64,000 bases of DNA from NCBI RefSeq assembly GCF_000716545.1, contig NZ_JNWZ01000033.1:67033-131032 (forward strand). The letters run 5' to 3'. The stretch comes from Kitasatospora phosalacinea (lineage in GTDB: Bacteria; Actinomycetota; Actinomycetes; Streptomycetales; Streptomycetaceae). The position numbers were made by a program, and so were the translations under genes. Shown piece by piece: positions 25,165-34,137 of the stretch; position 1 is the first letter of the stretch; every line of letters starts with the position of its first letter. The notes beneath the pieces are model-generated. The model had not been told where the DNA came from. It saw only the letters and a list, made by a program, of their open reading frames with translations, and ran no database searches.

Positions 25165-26250
25165 ATGACGAGGGACGAGGCGCACGGAGCGCGGACGGAC
25201 GAGCCGAAGACCGACGGCACGGAGCAGGGCGGCCCGGAGCGGGGCGGGCCGGAGGGCGACGGCGAGACCAGGGGGACGGTCCTGGTCGCGCTGCTGGCCA
25301 ACCTGGTGATCGCACTGGCGAAGATCGTGGGCGGCCTGATCGCGGGCTCGCCCGCACTGCTCTCCGAGGCGGCGCACTCGGTCGCCGACAGCCTCAACGA
25401 GGTGTTCCTGCTGGCCTCGCTGAGCCGCAGCCGCCGCCGGCCGGACGCCCGCCACCCCTTCGGCTACGGCAAGGAGCGGTTCTTCTGGTCGATGCTGGCC
25501 GCCGTCGGCATCTTCGTCACCGGCGGCTGCTTCTCCTTCTACCAGGGCCTGCACACCCTGCTGAACCCGCAGGCGGAGGAGACCGGCGACTACCTGGTCG
25601 TGTACCTGGTGCTGCTGGTGTCGCTGATCGCGGAAGGCGGCTCGCTGGCCAGGGCCACGCTGCAGGTGCGCCGACAGGCCCGGCAGGCCGGACGCGGCCT
25701 GTCGGCACAGCTGCGCCGGGGCGACGACCCCACGGTGCGGACGGTGTTCGCGGAGGACGCGGCGGCGGTCCTCGGCGTCCTGCTGGCCCTGGCGGGCGCC
25801 GGACTGCACCAGTGGACCGGCCGCCCCCAGTGGGAAGCGGCCGCGGCCCTGGCCATCGCGGCCCTGCTGATGTACGTCGCCTACCGGCTCGGCCGCGACG
25901 CCAAGGACCTCCTGGTCGGCCAGGCCGTCGACCCGGCCGTCCAGCAGAAGGCGCTCGACGTGCTCACCGAACGCCCCGAGGTCGACACCGTGACCCGGCT
26001 GCTGACCATGCGGCTCGGCCCCGGCTCCGCCCTGCTCGCCGCCCGGATCGACCTGGTCGACGGACTGGACAGCAACGGGGTCGAGGAGCTCTGCGTCCAG
26101 CTCAAGCAGCGGATCAGGTCGACCTGCCCCGACATCGACCAGGTCTTCCTCGACATCACCGCGGCCGACGAGGACGAGCGCCGCCGAGCCGCCGAGCGCC
26201 GCCGCAAGCTGCGCGAGACGGTCCGACAGGAGACGGCCGCCGGAAGCTGA
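25165..26250 (+). CDS. cation diffusion facilitator (CDF) family transporter
   Basis: This 361-residue membrane protein has the CDF arrangement: NLVIALAKIVGGLIAGSPALLSEAAHSVADSLNE with the metal-site His and Asp residues, then HPFGYGKERFFW, a second half with FAEDAAAVLG (a second acidic metal site), and a cytoplasmic domain of about 100 residues. The first 35 residues are a charged low-complexity tail. CDF proteins export Zn2+, Fe2+ or Mn2+ by proton exchange. Nothing ties it to the gene cluster except position. Confidence 0.9.
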   Translation: MTRDEAHGARTDEPKTDGTEQGGPERGGPEGDGETRGTVLVALLANLVIALAKIVGGLIAGSPALLSEAAHSVADSLNEVFLLASLSRSRRRPDARHPFGYGKERFFWSMLAAVGIFVTGGCFSFYQGLHTLLNPQAEETGDYLVVYLVLLVSLIAEGGSLARATLQVRRQARQAGRGLSAQLRRGDDPTVRTVFAEDAAAVLGVLLALAGAGLHQWTGRPQWEAAAALAIAALLMYVAYRLGRDAKDLLVGQAVDPAVQQKALDVLTERPEVDTVTRLLTMRLGPGSALLAARIDLVDGLDSNGVEELCVQLKQRIRSTCPDIDQVFLDITAADEDERRRAAERRRKLRETVRQETAAGS

Positions 26251-26254
26251 ACCC

Positions 26255-26292
26255 CCGCCCCGCGCCGGTCCGCCCGAGCCGGCGCGGGGCGG
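26255..26292. terminator. 14-bp hairpin after the CDF gene
   Basis: Arms 26255-26268 and 26279-26292 (CCGCCCCGCGCCGG and its complement) are exact, with a 10-base loop. It begins 5 bp after the stop codon of the CDF transporter. Confidence 0.75.
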
Positions 26293-26299
26293 CCGGATC

Positions 26300-26850
26300 C
26301 TCACCGCACTCCGCGCCATGGCGCATCCCCCACTGCGAGACCCGGGCCGAACGGGACGCCACCGCGGCCGAGTTCGCCGCCGAACCGGCCCGACTCGCCG
26401 ACCGGGCAGGCGTCGTGCTGTCCGCGCCCACCGAACTGGCCTGGTGCCGAGCCGACTTCGAAGGCCGGGCGCCCGAACCGAGGATGCCCGGCGACCCGCC
26501 CGAACCGGGGCCCGACCGGGCCCGCGTCTGGCGCCGGAGGGACGGCTCCGACCCCCACCTGACCCTGCGCCGGTACGGGGCGGCGCTCGCCGAACCCCGG
26601 CCGCGCCGCCTGCGGCCGGTCAGCAGCCACTGCAGCCTGTGGTTCTCCACCGTGCTCCGCTTCCCGTTCGAGAACGCCGGGACGGTCATCGGCCCGTACT
26701 CCGGCGGGACCCACCAGATCCGGAGCCTGCGGCGGGACGGAGTGGCCGTCGCGGCACCCGCCCGGAGCACCCGGCCCGACCGGCCGGGCGCGTCGTGCCC
26801 GGACGGTCCGCCGCGACCGGTGAGGATGGGCAGCGGCCCCCGACCACCTC
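26300..26850 (+). other. gap with an open high-GC3 frame but no convincing start
   Basis: A reading frame here stays open and shows GC-rich third positions (for example FEGRAPEPRMPGDPPEP and LWFSTVLRFPFENAG). It is in frame with the DUF5996 gene and has no stop before it. I find no start codon with a ribosome site and no recognisable family, so it may be a decayed gene or a long 5' region. I would not annotate a protein. Confidence 0.3.
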
Positions 26851-26870
26851 CCCTCACGCCGGAGTGCACC

Positions 26871-27833
26871 ATGGAGCTGTTCCCGCCCCTGCCCCTGGAG
26901 TCCTGGCGGGACACCAAGGAGACGCTGCACCGCTTCGCCCAGGTCATCGGCAAGATCCGGCTGGCCGGCAGCGCCCGCCGCAACCACTGGTGGAACGTCC
27001 CCTTCCACCTCACCGGCCGCGGCATCACCACCCGCCCCACCGGCCCCACCCGCGGCGGCGACGCCTTCACCATCGACTTCGACTTCACCGACCACCGCCT
27101 GTACGTGCGCACCCTCGACGGCGCCGAGGACTCCTTCCCGCTCGCCGGGCGCTCCGTCGGCGACTTCTACCGCGACACCCTGCGCGCCCTCGTCCACCTC
27201 GACATCGACGTCCTCCCCGAGCACCCCTACCCGTACGACCTGCCCGACGCCCACCGCCCCTTCGCCGACGACCACGAGCACCGCAGCTACGACCCGGCCG
27301 CCGTCACCACCTACTGGCACGTCCTGAGCCAGGTCGCCCTGCTGCTGGAGGAGTACGCCGCCGGGTACTCCGGCAAGACCAGCCCCGTCCACCACTTCTG
27401 GCACACCTTCGACCTCGCCGTCACCCGCTTCTCCGACCGCGAGACCGACCAGCCCGCCGCCGACCCCGTCACCCGCGAGGCCTACTCCCGCGAAGTCATC
27501 AGCGCCGGCTTCTGGTTCGGCGACGACAACGTCCCGGCCCCCGCGTTCTACTCCTACACCGCCCCCGAACCCGTCGGCCTCGACACCCGGCCGCTGCGCC
27601 CCGACGCCGCCCGCTGGAGTCCCGGCCGGGGCAGTCACCTGGCCCTGCTGATGTACGAGGACGTCCGCGCCGCCGACGACCCGTGGAACACCGCGCTGGA
27701 GTTCCTGGAATCCGCCTACCGGGCCGGCGCCGACCTGGCCGGCTGGGGACGCGAGCGCGAGTGCCCGGGCGGCATCACCGACAGCGAACTGCGCACCCTG
27801 CCGGGAGCCGACGGCCGGACGAGCGGGCGGTAG
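26871..27833 (+). CDS. DUF5996 family protein
   Basis: The 320-residue product matches the DUF5996 family through its N-terminus (LPLESWRDTKETLHRFAQVIGKIRLA, then RNHWWNVPFHLTGRG) and FTIDFDFTDHRLYVRT. The family has no established function and is common in actinobacteria. The ATG follows GGAG at 6 bases and fits the family's usual N-terminus even though the frame is open upstream. No membrane segment or signal peptide is present. It is monocistronic. Confidence 0.85.
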   Translation: MELFPPLPLESWRDTKETLHRFAQVIGKIRLAGSARRNHWWNVPFHLTGRGITTRPTGPTRGGDAFTIDFDFTDHRLYVRTLDGAEDSFPLAGRSVGDFYRDTLRALVHLDIDVLPEHPYPYDLPDAHRPFADDHEHRSYDPAAVTTYWHVLSQVALLLEEYAAGYSGKTSPVHHFWHTFDLAVTRFSDRETDQPAADPVTREAYSREVISAGFWFGDDNVPAPAFYSYTAPEPVGLDTRPLRPDAARWSPGRGSHLALLMYEDVRAADDPWNTALEFLESAYRAGADLAGWGRERECPGGITDSELRTLPGADGRTSGR

Positions 27834-27859
27834 CCGCGCCCGGCCCGCCCGGCCCGTCC

Positions 27860-28000
27860 CGGCGCCGGGGGTCGCGCCGATCAGGTGGTCGGCCTCCTCC
27901 GCCGACGGGCCGGAGAGCACCCGCCCGCCGTGCGGCGAGCACCACCGCGGTGGCGAAGCCGGGGAACTCGTCGGCGCCCGGGACGAGCGGGGGCCTCCGT
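27860..28000 (-). pseudogene. possible frameshifted gene remnant
   Basis: On the minus strand two adjacent frames read EFPGFATAVVLAARR and then LSGPSAEEADHLIGAT, with a shift needed between them. Both look coding but are short, and no complete gene is present. The parent family is not identified. Confidence 0.2.
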
Positions 28001-28011
28001 GCCGTTTCCCG

Positions 28012-28635
28012 TCAGCGCCAGGTGTCGTCGGCGGTGAAGGTGCCGGTGGCCGGGGTGAGGGCGGTGCGGTTGTCGCCGTCCTCCCAGACCACGGTGCCGT
28101 CGGGGTCCTTGATGAGGTACTTGTACTCGACGGGGGTGTCGGACGGCAGTTGCAGGTCGGCGGTCCAGGCCGGGTAGCTGCCGCTGTCCGTGGTCAGCGG
28201 GACGGCCTTCGCCGGGTCCCAGCCGCCGAGTTCGGCGAGGTTGCCCGCCAGGTAGAGGCCCTGCCCGTAGGCGGTGGTGGCGGTGGCGCGGAAGACCGCG
28301 GTCACGGGGGCGGGGGAGCAGGTCAGCAGGCCCGTCACGTAGTTCATGTCGGTGCCGTAGCCGGCGAAGGTGGCCCGGGCGCCGGGCGGGACGGTTCGGC
28401 ACGGGGAGACCTGGCCGTCGGTGTACCGGACGCTGATGCCGACGGCGGCGGAGCAGTCGTTGGCGACCTCGGTGTAGCGCCAGCTCGAGTAGTACTGCAC
28501 GCAGGTCGGCGGCGCGGTGCCTTCGGCGGCGGAGGCGGACGGCGCGGCGGCCAGCGGCGCCAGGAGGACGGCCGCCCCGGCGGCGGCGAGAGCGATCGGG
28601 CGCGGGACGCGGGTGCGGGAGGACGGATTCGTCAT
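28012..28635 (-). CDS. secreted tendamistat-type alpha-amylase inhibitor fused to CBM20
   Basis: After a Sec signal peptide (Arg-rich start, AAAGAAVLLAPLAA, cleavage after ASA near residue 36) come two domains. The first resembles tendamistat: CVQYYSSWRYTEVANDC, with the Trp-Arg-Tyr triad that blocks the amylase site, then a Tyr/Gly-rich strand and LLTC closing the second disulfide. The second, about 95 residues, is a CBM20 starch-binding module (LYLAGNLAELGGWDP, VEYKYLIKDPDGTVVWEDGDNR, DDTWR). I chose ATG 28635; ATG 28677 would put an operator-like TTGCGCAA inside the gene. It probably binds starch granules and inhibits competitor or host amylases. Confidence 0.8.
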   Translation of the reverse strand: MTNPSSRTRVPRPIALAAAGAAVLLAPLAAAPSASAAEGTAPPTCVQYYSSWRYTEVANDCSAAVGISVRYTDGQVSPCRTVPPGARATFAGYGTDMNYVTGLLTCSPAPVTAVFRATATTAYGQGLYLAGNLAELGGWDPAKAVPLTTDSGSYPAWTADLQLPSDTPVEYKYLIKDPDGTVVWEDGDNRTALTPATGTFTADDTWR

Positions 28636-28663
28636 GCCCGCAGCTTGGAGAGCGGACGCCTTC

Positions 28664-28671
28664 TTGCGCAA
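28664..28671. promoter_or_regulatory. LacI/MalR-like operator candidate
   Basis: TTGCGCAA is a perfect 8-bp palindrome with the central CG typical of LacI-family operators, inside CTTGCGCAAA. It lies about 30 bp upstream of the inhibitor start. Streptomyces amylase and inhibitor genes are commonly maltose-regulated by the LacI-type MalR, so this fits, but the site is short. Confidence 0.3.
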
Positions 28672-28799
28672 ACTCATGAAAACTTTTTCAGACAGCAGGA
28701 TCGGGCGGCCCGGCGCCGACTCCCCAGCTCACCCCGCGCGCACGGACGCCCGCACCCCCGGGGCTCGGAAGACCGGTTGGCCGGAAAACGACTTCCCGC

Positions 28800-30362
28800 C
28801 TAGTAGAAGTGCCGCAACCGGGGCCACAGCCCGGACCACGGGGCGACCGTCCCCGCGCACAGCAGCACCGGCGCGTGCTGCTCCTCGTTGGCCAGGCGGT
28901 GGCCGTTGTCGACCTCGGCGACCTGCCGGCAGTCGGTGAAGGCCCGCTCGACCTCCGGGTACGGCGCCGGGTGGACCAGCACGACGGGGCCGGTCGCCGA
29001 GTCCGGCGGCGGGCCCCAGTCGTAGAAGGACATGTGGCCCGAGTACGCGGTCGGCAGGCCGTAGTCGGCGCCGTAGCGCGCCAGCGCCCCGGCCTCGCCG
29101 TAGTCGGTGGCGAACACCACCGCCCGCCCGCGCTGCTCCGGCGGGACGGCCGCCCAGCCCGCCGCGACCGCCGCCGTCAACTCCGGCCAGCCCACCTGCT
29201 CGGCGGACTCCGGGTAGAGCGCCGACACCACCGACAGCTGCCGGGGCGCCAGCACGGGCAGCGTGATCAGCGAGTTGACCGCCCCGGCCACCAGCAGCAG
29301 CCCCACCAGGCGCACCCTGGTCCGCCGCGTACCGCCCCCGTCCTCCCCCCGCTCCCACAGCTGCGCCGCGACCGGTCGGCAGCCGGCGGCCAGCACCAGC
29401 AGCAGCGGCGGCAGCGCGTAGTACGGCTTGCCGCCGAGCACCAGCACCAGCGCGCACAGCACCAGGTACGCGTGGCCCAACGGCCGCGCCCAGGACACCC
29501 GTCGGTCGTCGCGCAGCCGGCGGAACCCGGCCAGCCAGACCGGGATCAGCACGGGGGAGAGGTAGACCAGCTGCATCGGTACGAAGGTCAGCCGGTTGGT
29601 CAGGCCGTCCTGGTCGCTGATGCCCGAGGCGACGGTGAGCTGCGGCCAGCCGTGCGCCGCCTGCCAGTACAGGTTCGGCGCCGCCACCAGCAGTGCCAGC
29701 AGCGCGCCCGCCGGCAGCCACCAGCCGCGCAGCACCGCCCGCGCGCCGGGCCCGCCGCAGGCGACGGCCGGCAGCAGCGAGGCGGCCAGCAGCAGCACCA
29801 GGTCCTTGTTCAGCAGGGCGATCCCGGTCACCGCCCCGATCGCGAGCCACCAGCGCCGCTCCCCGGTGCGCAGCAGGCGCAGCACCAGCACGCCGAGCAC
29901 CGTCCAGACGAACAGGTCGAAGCTCGCCGTGCTCAGCACGTGCCCGAGCGCCAGCACCATCGCCGAGACCGCCGCCCCGGCCGCCGCCAGCACCTGCCCG
30001 GCCCGCCCGGCACCCAACTCCCGTGCGGCGAAGGCGATCAGCACGACCGTCGCGGCGCACAGCAGCACCACGACCGCCCGCAGCCCCGCCGGGCCGTCCC
30101 CGAACGCCGCCGTGGACAGCCGCGCCAACAGCGGTGTCAGCGGCGGCTGGTCGACGTACCCCCACGCCAAGTGCCGCCCGGCGGCCATGAAGTACAACTC
30201 GTCCCGGTGGAACCCGTACCGCCCCGCCAGCCCCGCCTGCAGCACCCCGAACGCGGCCGCCACCCCGAGCACCGGGCCGACCGCGAAGCGGGCCAAGCCG
30301 GTCGCGGATCCGGAGCGCGGTTCGGTGCCGCCGGCGACGGACGCTCTCCCCCCTGTGTCCAT
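28800..30362 (-). CDS. GT39-family (ArnT/PMT-like) integral membrane glycosyltransferase
   Basis: This 520-residue polytopic membrane protein has the acidic first-loop motif FHRDELYFMAAGRHLAWGY, with Asp-Glu as catalytic candidates, then VDQPPLTP and about ten hydrophobic segments (LLCAATVVLIAFAARELG, WWLAIGAVTGIALLNKD, LVLCALVLVLGGKPYYALP). A C-terminal extracytoplasmic domain of about 130 residues follows. Such enzymes move a sugar from a polyprenyl-phosphate donor to lipid, polysaccharide or protein outside the membrane. Start ATG 30362. The specific acceptor is unknown. Confidence 0.8.
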   Translation of the reverse strand: MDTGGRASVAGGTEPRSGSATGLARFAVGPVLGVAAAFGVLQAGLAGRYGFHRDELYFMAAGRHLAWGYVDQPPLTPLLARLSTAAFGDGPAGLRAVVVLLCAATVVLIAFAARELGAGRAGQVLAAAGAAVSAMVLALGHVLSTASFDLFVWTVLGVLVLRLLRTGERRWWLAIGAVTGIALLNKDLVLLLAASLLPAVACGGPGARAVLRGWWLPAGALLALLVAAPNLYWQAAHGWPQLTVASGISDQDGLTNRLTFVPMQLVYLSPVLIPVWLAGFRRLRDDRRVSWARPLGHAYLVLCALVLVLGGKPYYALPPLLLVLAAGCRPVAAQLWERGEDGGGTRRTRVRLVGLLLVAGAVNSLITLPVLAPRQLSVVSALYPESAEQVGWPELTAAVAAGWAAVPPEQRGRAVVFATDYGEAGALARYGADYGLPTAYSGHMSFYDWGPPPDSATGPVVLVHPAPYPEVERAFTDCRQVAEVDNGHRLANEEQHAPVLLCAGTVAPWSGLWPRLRHFY

Positions 30363-30692
30363 GCACCGAGTCTGGCAGGGCGTCCCCTCCGGGCCCACCC
30401 GCCGGAACCCGGAAACCGACCCGGGGACGACCCCGAGAACGCCCCCGGGAGAACCCCGATGATCCACCGCACCGGCCGCACACCCGGCCGGACCGCACGC
30501 CGGCGAACAACACCCGTTCCACCGGGAACCGGCCGGGCGGTCGGCATCCACCCGGGCCCGGACCGCCGCCACCCGCAGTGGTGGTCCCCGCGCCCCTGAC
30601 CGACCCCGCCGACGGCGCGCCCTGAGCGCCCCGCTGGGCCGCCCCGCGCCCGGCCTGCCGATGCCCCGGCCGGTGCCCCTAGGGTGGACGGC
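30363..30692. other. 330-bp divergent intergenic region
   Basis: This separates the GT39-like gene and murQ. Apart from TAGGGT (30680-30685), a -10 box 7 bases before the murQ ATG that predicts a leaderless mRNA, I see no gene, repeat or hairpin of note. Confidence 0.5.
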
Positions 30693-31685
30693 ATGGCACC
30701 GACCCCGCGCGACCGGCAGGAAGACCGGCAAGAAGACCGGCAGGAAGACCGGCAGGCCCCGGACGGCCGAGCCCCGGACGGCCTGGCCCTGGGCGTCCTG
30801 GCCACCGAGGGGCGGCGGGAGGGCGGCGCGGAGATCGACCTGCTGCCGACGGCGGAACTCGCCCGGCTGATGAACGCCGAGGACCGCACGGTGCCGGAGG
30901 CCGTGGGCGCGGCGGTGCCGGCGATCGCGGCGGCGGTGGACGCCATCGCCGAACGGATGCGCGGCGGCGGCCGGCTGGTGTACGCCGGGGCGGGGACGGC
31001 CGGGCGGCTCGGGGTGCTGGACGCCGGCGAGTGCCCGCCGACCTTCGGCACCGAACCCGGCCGGGTGGTCGGGCTGATCGCGGGCGGCCCCGCCGCGCTC
31101 ACCTCCGCCGTGGAGGACGCCGAGGACGACCGGGCGGCCGCCGTCGCCGACCTGGACGCGCTCGCCCTGACCGCCGCCGACACCGTGATCGGCGTCTCCG
31201 CCTCCGGCCGCACCCCGTACGCGCTGGCCGCCGTCGAGCACGCCCGGACGCTCGGGGCGCTGACCGTCGCGCTGGCGGGCAACCCGGGCTCCCCGCTCGG
31301 GGACGCCGCCGAGCACCGGATCGAGATCACCACCGGGCCCGAACTGCTGGCCGGGTCCACCAGGTTGAAGGCCGGGACGGCACAGAAACTGGTGCTCAAC
31401 ATGGTCTCGACGCTGGTGATGATCCGGCTCGGCCGGACCTACGGGGACCTGATGGTCGACGTCCGCGCGACCAACGACAAGCTGCGCGCCCGCTCCCGCC
31501 GGATCGTCGCCCTCGCCACCGAGGCCGAACCCGCCGACGCGGACGCCGCGTTGGCTGCCACCGGCGGCCGGGTCAAGGACGCGATCCTGCTGCTGCTCAC
31601 CGGCGTGGACGCCGCCGCGGCCGCCGAACTGCTGGCGCGCAACGGCGGCGTCCTGCGCAACGCCCTGCGGGAAGCCCTGGGTTGA
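30693..31685 (+). CDS. murQ: N-acetylmuramic acid 6-phosphate etherase
   Basis: This 330-residue SIS-domain enzyme cleaves the lactyl ether of MurNAc-6-phosphate to GlcNAc-6-phosphate and lactate during cell-wall recycling. Family marks are YAGAGTAGRLGVLDAGECPPTFG, SASGRTPYA and LVLNMVSTLVMIRLGRTYGDLMVDV, with the catalytic Glu in AVEDAEDD. The N-terminus carries an unusual tail with three RQED repeats encoded by a 12-bp repeat (30711-30755). The promoter is leaderless. Its product feeds GlcNAc-6-phosphate, the kind of signal sensed by DasR. Confidence 0.92.
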   Translation: MAPTPRDRQEDRQEDRQEDRQAPDGRAPDGLALGVLATEGRREGGAEIDLLPTAELARLMNAEDRTVPEAVGAAVPAIAAAVDAIAERMRGGGRLVYAGAGTAGRLGVLDAGECPPTFGTEPGRVVGLIAGGPAALTSAVEDAEDDRAAAVADLDALALTAADTVIGVSASGRTPYALAAVEHARTLGALTVALAGNPGSPLGDAAEHRIEITTGPELLAGSTRLKAGTAQKLVLNMVSTLVMIRLGRTYGDLMVDVRATNDKLRARSRRIVALATEAEPADADAALAATGGRVKDAILLLLTGVDAAAAAELLARNGGVLRNALREALG

Positions 31686-31689
31686 GGGG

Positions 31690-33762
31690 TCAGAGCTCCT
31701 GCTCGGCCCAGATGGTCTTGCCGCGCGGGGTGTGCCGCGTCCCCCAGTTGCGGCACAGCTGGGCCACCAGCAGCAGGCCGCGGCCGCCCTCGTCGTCGTT
31801 GCGGGCGCGCCGCAGGTGCGGGGCGGTGCTGCTGCCGTCGGATACCTCGCAGATCAGCACGCCGCCGTCCCGGATCAGCCGGAAGCCGATCGGCGGCCGC
31901 CCGTAGCGGACGGCGTTGGTGATCAGCTCGCTGACCACCAACTCGGTGACGAAGGACGCCTCTTCGATCCCCCAGTCGGCGAGTTTCGCGGTCGCCAGCT
32001 TGCGGGCCCGGGCCACCTCGGACGGGTCGTGGCGCAGCTGCCAGTCCGCGACGTCCTGGGTGTGCAGGGCCCGGGTGCGGGCCAGCAGCAGGGCGACGTC
32101 GTCGCTCGGGGCGTCCGGGCCGAGGGTGGAGGAGAGCACCTGGTCGCACAGGTCCTCCAGCGAGCCGATCGGGGCGGCGAGCGCCGATCCGAGCCGGTCG
32201 AGGCCCAGTCCGGGGTCGCCGCGCAACTCGGAGGCGCGCAGCAGGCCGTCGGTGTACAGGGCCAGCACGCTGCCCTCGGGCACCTCCAACTCGGCCGCCT
32301 CGAACGGGAGTCCGCCCAGGCCCAGCGGCGGCCCGGCCGGGAGTTCGGGGAAGGTCACGGTGTTGTCCGGGCCGACCAGGGCCGGCCCGGGGTGCCCGGC
32401 CCGGGCCAGCGAACAGGACCGGGTGGCCGGGTCGTACACCGCGTACAGGCAGGTCGCACCGACACTGCTGCCGGCCCAGGCGGTGCCGCCCTCGGGCAGC
32501 TCGTCCAGATCCACCCGCAGCACCAAGTCGTCCAGGTGGGTGAGGAGTTCGTCCGGCGGCATGTCGATGTCGGCGAGGGTGCGCACCGCCGTGCGCAGCC
32601 GCCCCATCGCGGCCGAGGCGGGCACGCCGTGGCCCACCACGTCGCCCACCACCAGGGCCACCCGGGCGCCGGACAGCGGGATCACGTCGAACCAGTCGCC
32701 GCCGACGCCCTCCCGGCCGCCCGCCGGCAGGTACCGGAAGGCGACCTCCACGGCGGCCTGCCGGGGCGTCCGGCTGGGCAGCAGGGAGCGCTGCAACGCC
32801 AGTGCGGTGTCGCGCTGTTGGGTGTACTGGCGGGCGTTGTCGACGGAGAGCGCGGCGCGCGCCGTCAGCTCGGTGGCCAGCAGCAGGTCGTCCTGGTCGA
32901 ACGGCTCCGGCGTGCGGTGCCGCAGGAAGATCGCCACCCCGAGCGTGGTGCCGCGGGCGGTCAGCGGCACCAGCAGCGAGGAGTGGATGCCGAACTCCTT
33001 GGCCAGCCGCTCCCGTTCGGGCTCCTGGGCGAGCCAGGCGCGGATCTCCGGATCCCGGTAGTCGGTGCGCAGCGGACGGCCCGAGGACAGCACCCGGGCC
33101 ATCGGCGAGTCCGGGGCGATCACGTCCCCCCGGCCGGACAAGGTCGCCGACTCCGGGCTGCCCGGCAGCACCGACCGCTGGGCGACCCGGTAGAACACCA
33201 GCCCCGCGCTGGTCGGCGGGCCGCCGCCGAACACCGAGTCGAGCAGGTCGACACCCACGAAGTCCGCGAAACCCTCGATCGCGACGTCCGCCAACTCCTC
33301 TGCGGTGCGCTCCACTTCGAGCGTCGAACCGATCCGCAGCCCGGCCTCGCCGAGCAGCGCCAGCCGGCGCCTGGCTCGCTCCTCCGGGGAGCCCTGCGCG
33401 GAGGCCGAGGCGAGGGCCGGCAGCGCGGCCGCCTCGGTGGTCAAGGGCTGCAGGGGCCGGGCGGACACCACCCAGACCGGCTCGCCGCGCGCCGTCCGCA
33501 CCGGGACCACCCCCAGTTCGACCTCCACCGTCTCGTCCTCGGACCGGTGCAGCCGCACCATCCCTCCGAACGGCGCGTGCCGAACCACCGCACGCAGCAA
33601 GGCGATCGGCACCCGGCCCGCCAGCAGCTCGACGGCCGGCCGCCCGAGCACCCGGCCCGTCCCGAACCCGGTCAGCCGCTCGGCCTCCGCCGACCAGCCG
33701 GTAACCACCCCGCCGCCGTCGACCGTCGCGGTCGCCGCCCGGCCCGGAACCCTAGTCGCCAT
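31690..33762 (-). CDS. PAS-GAF-SpoIIE phosphatase with C-terminal anti-sigma-type kinase domain
   Basis: This 690-residue cytoplasmic sensor has, in order, a PAS-like domain (about 5-110), a GAF domain (about 135-315), a PP2C/SpoIIE phosphatase (about 335-545; GGDWFDVIPL, GDVVGHGVPASAAMG, LYTDGLL, PSDDVALLL) and a GHKL ATPase domain (about 560-690; ELITNAVRYG, DEGGRGLLLV). Such proteins control SpoIIAA-type anti-sigma antagonists by dephosphorylation and can phosphorylate them with the ATPase part. It is convergent with murQ at 4 bp. The signal for GAF/PAS is unknown. Confidence 0.9.
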   Translation of the reverse strand: MATRVPGRAATATVDGGGVVTGWSAEAERLTGFGTGRVLGRPAVELLAGRVPIALLRAVVRHAPFGGMVRLHRSEDETVEVELGVVPVRTARGEPVWVVSARPLQPLTTEAAALPALASASAQGSPEERARRRLALLGEAGLRIGSTLEVERTAEELADVAIEGFADFVGVDLLDSVFGGGPPTSAGLVFYRVAQRSVLPGSPESATLSGRGDVIAPDSPMARVLSSGRPLRTDYRDPEIRAWLAQEPERERLAKEFGIHSSLLVPLTARGTTLGVAIFLRHRTPEPFDQDDLLLATELTARAALSVDNARQYTQQRDTALALQRSLLPSRTPRQAAVEVAFRYLPAGGREGVGGDWFDVIPLSGARVALVVGDVVGHGVPASAAMGRLRTAVRTLADIDMPPDELLTHLDDLVLRVDLDELPEGGTAWAGSSVGATCLYAVYDPATRSCSLARAGHPGPALVGPDNTVTFPELPAGPPLGLGGLPFEAAELEVPEGSVLALYTDGLLRASELRGDPGLGLDRLGSALAAPIGSLEDLCDQVLSSTLGPDAPSDDVALLLARTRALHTQDVADWQLRHDPSEVARARKLATAKLADWGIEEASFVTELVVSELITNAVRYGRPPIGFRLIRDGGVLICEVSDGSSTAPHLRRARNDDEGGRGLLLVAQLCRNWGTRHTPRGKTIWAEQEL

Positions 33763-33942
33763 GTCCGTCCATCCCCTCTCGGAGGCAGCAACCGCCAGGC
33801 CGTCGCCCCTCAGCATCGCCCCCCGGCGTGACCGCCTCAAACCGCCACGCCGTAGCACCGCCCGGCCGGAGCGGTCGGCGCCCCCGCTGACGGGGAGACC
33901 AGTGGTGGGCGGGGAGCGGCCGACGACGGGGGAGCAGCAACC

Positions 33943-34098
33943 ATGGCAGCGGTAGCCGGCGGGCCGCGGACGGTCACCCTCGACCACTCGCACGACGCGA
34001 CGCTCGCCCTCGCCGTCCGCGACGCGCTCGGTCTCACCGACCCGCTCGGCGGGACCCACCGCCCGGCGGACCGGCAGGTCGGGCCCGGGGCCGCGTAG
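33943..34098 (+). CDS. possible small protein, 51 aa
   Basis: ATG 33943 is preceded by GGGGGAG at 9 bases, and the frame (MAAVAGGPRTVTLDHSHDAT to a TAG at 34096) has coding-like composition. I do not recognise a family. It sits between two minus-strand genes in a 375-bp gap and may be real or a chance ORF. Confidence 0.35.
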   Translation: MAAVAGGPRTVTLDHSHDATLALAVRDALGLTDPLGGTHRPADRQVGPGAA

Positions 34099-34137
34099 TT
34101 CCCGGGTGCGGCCCCGGGCAGGGGGATCGGCGGCGGG

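Noticed and set aside
23889..27833. A 1314-residue plus-strand frame
   Set aside because: Most of it overlaps the condensation-domain and CDF genes out of frame; only the last 320 residues are a real DUF5996 protein.
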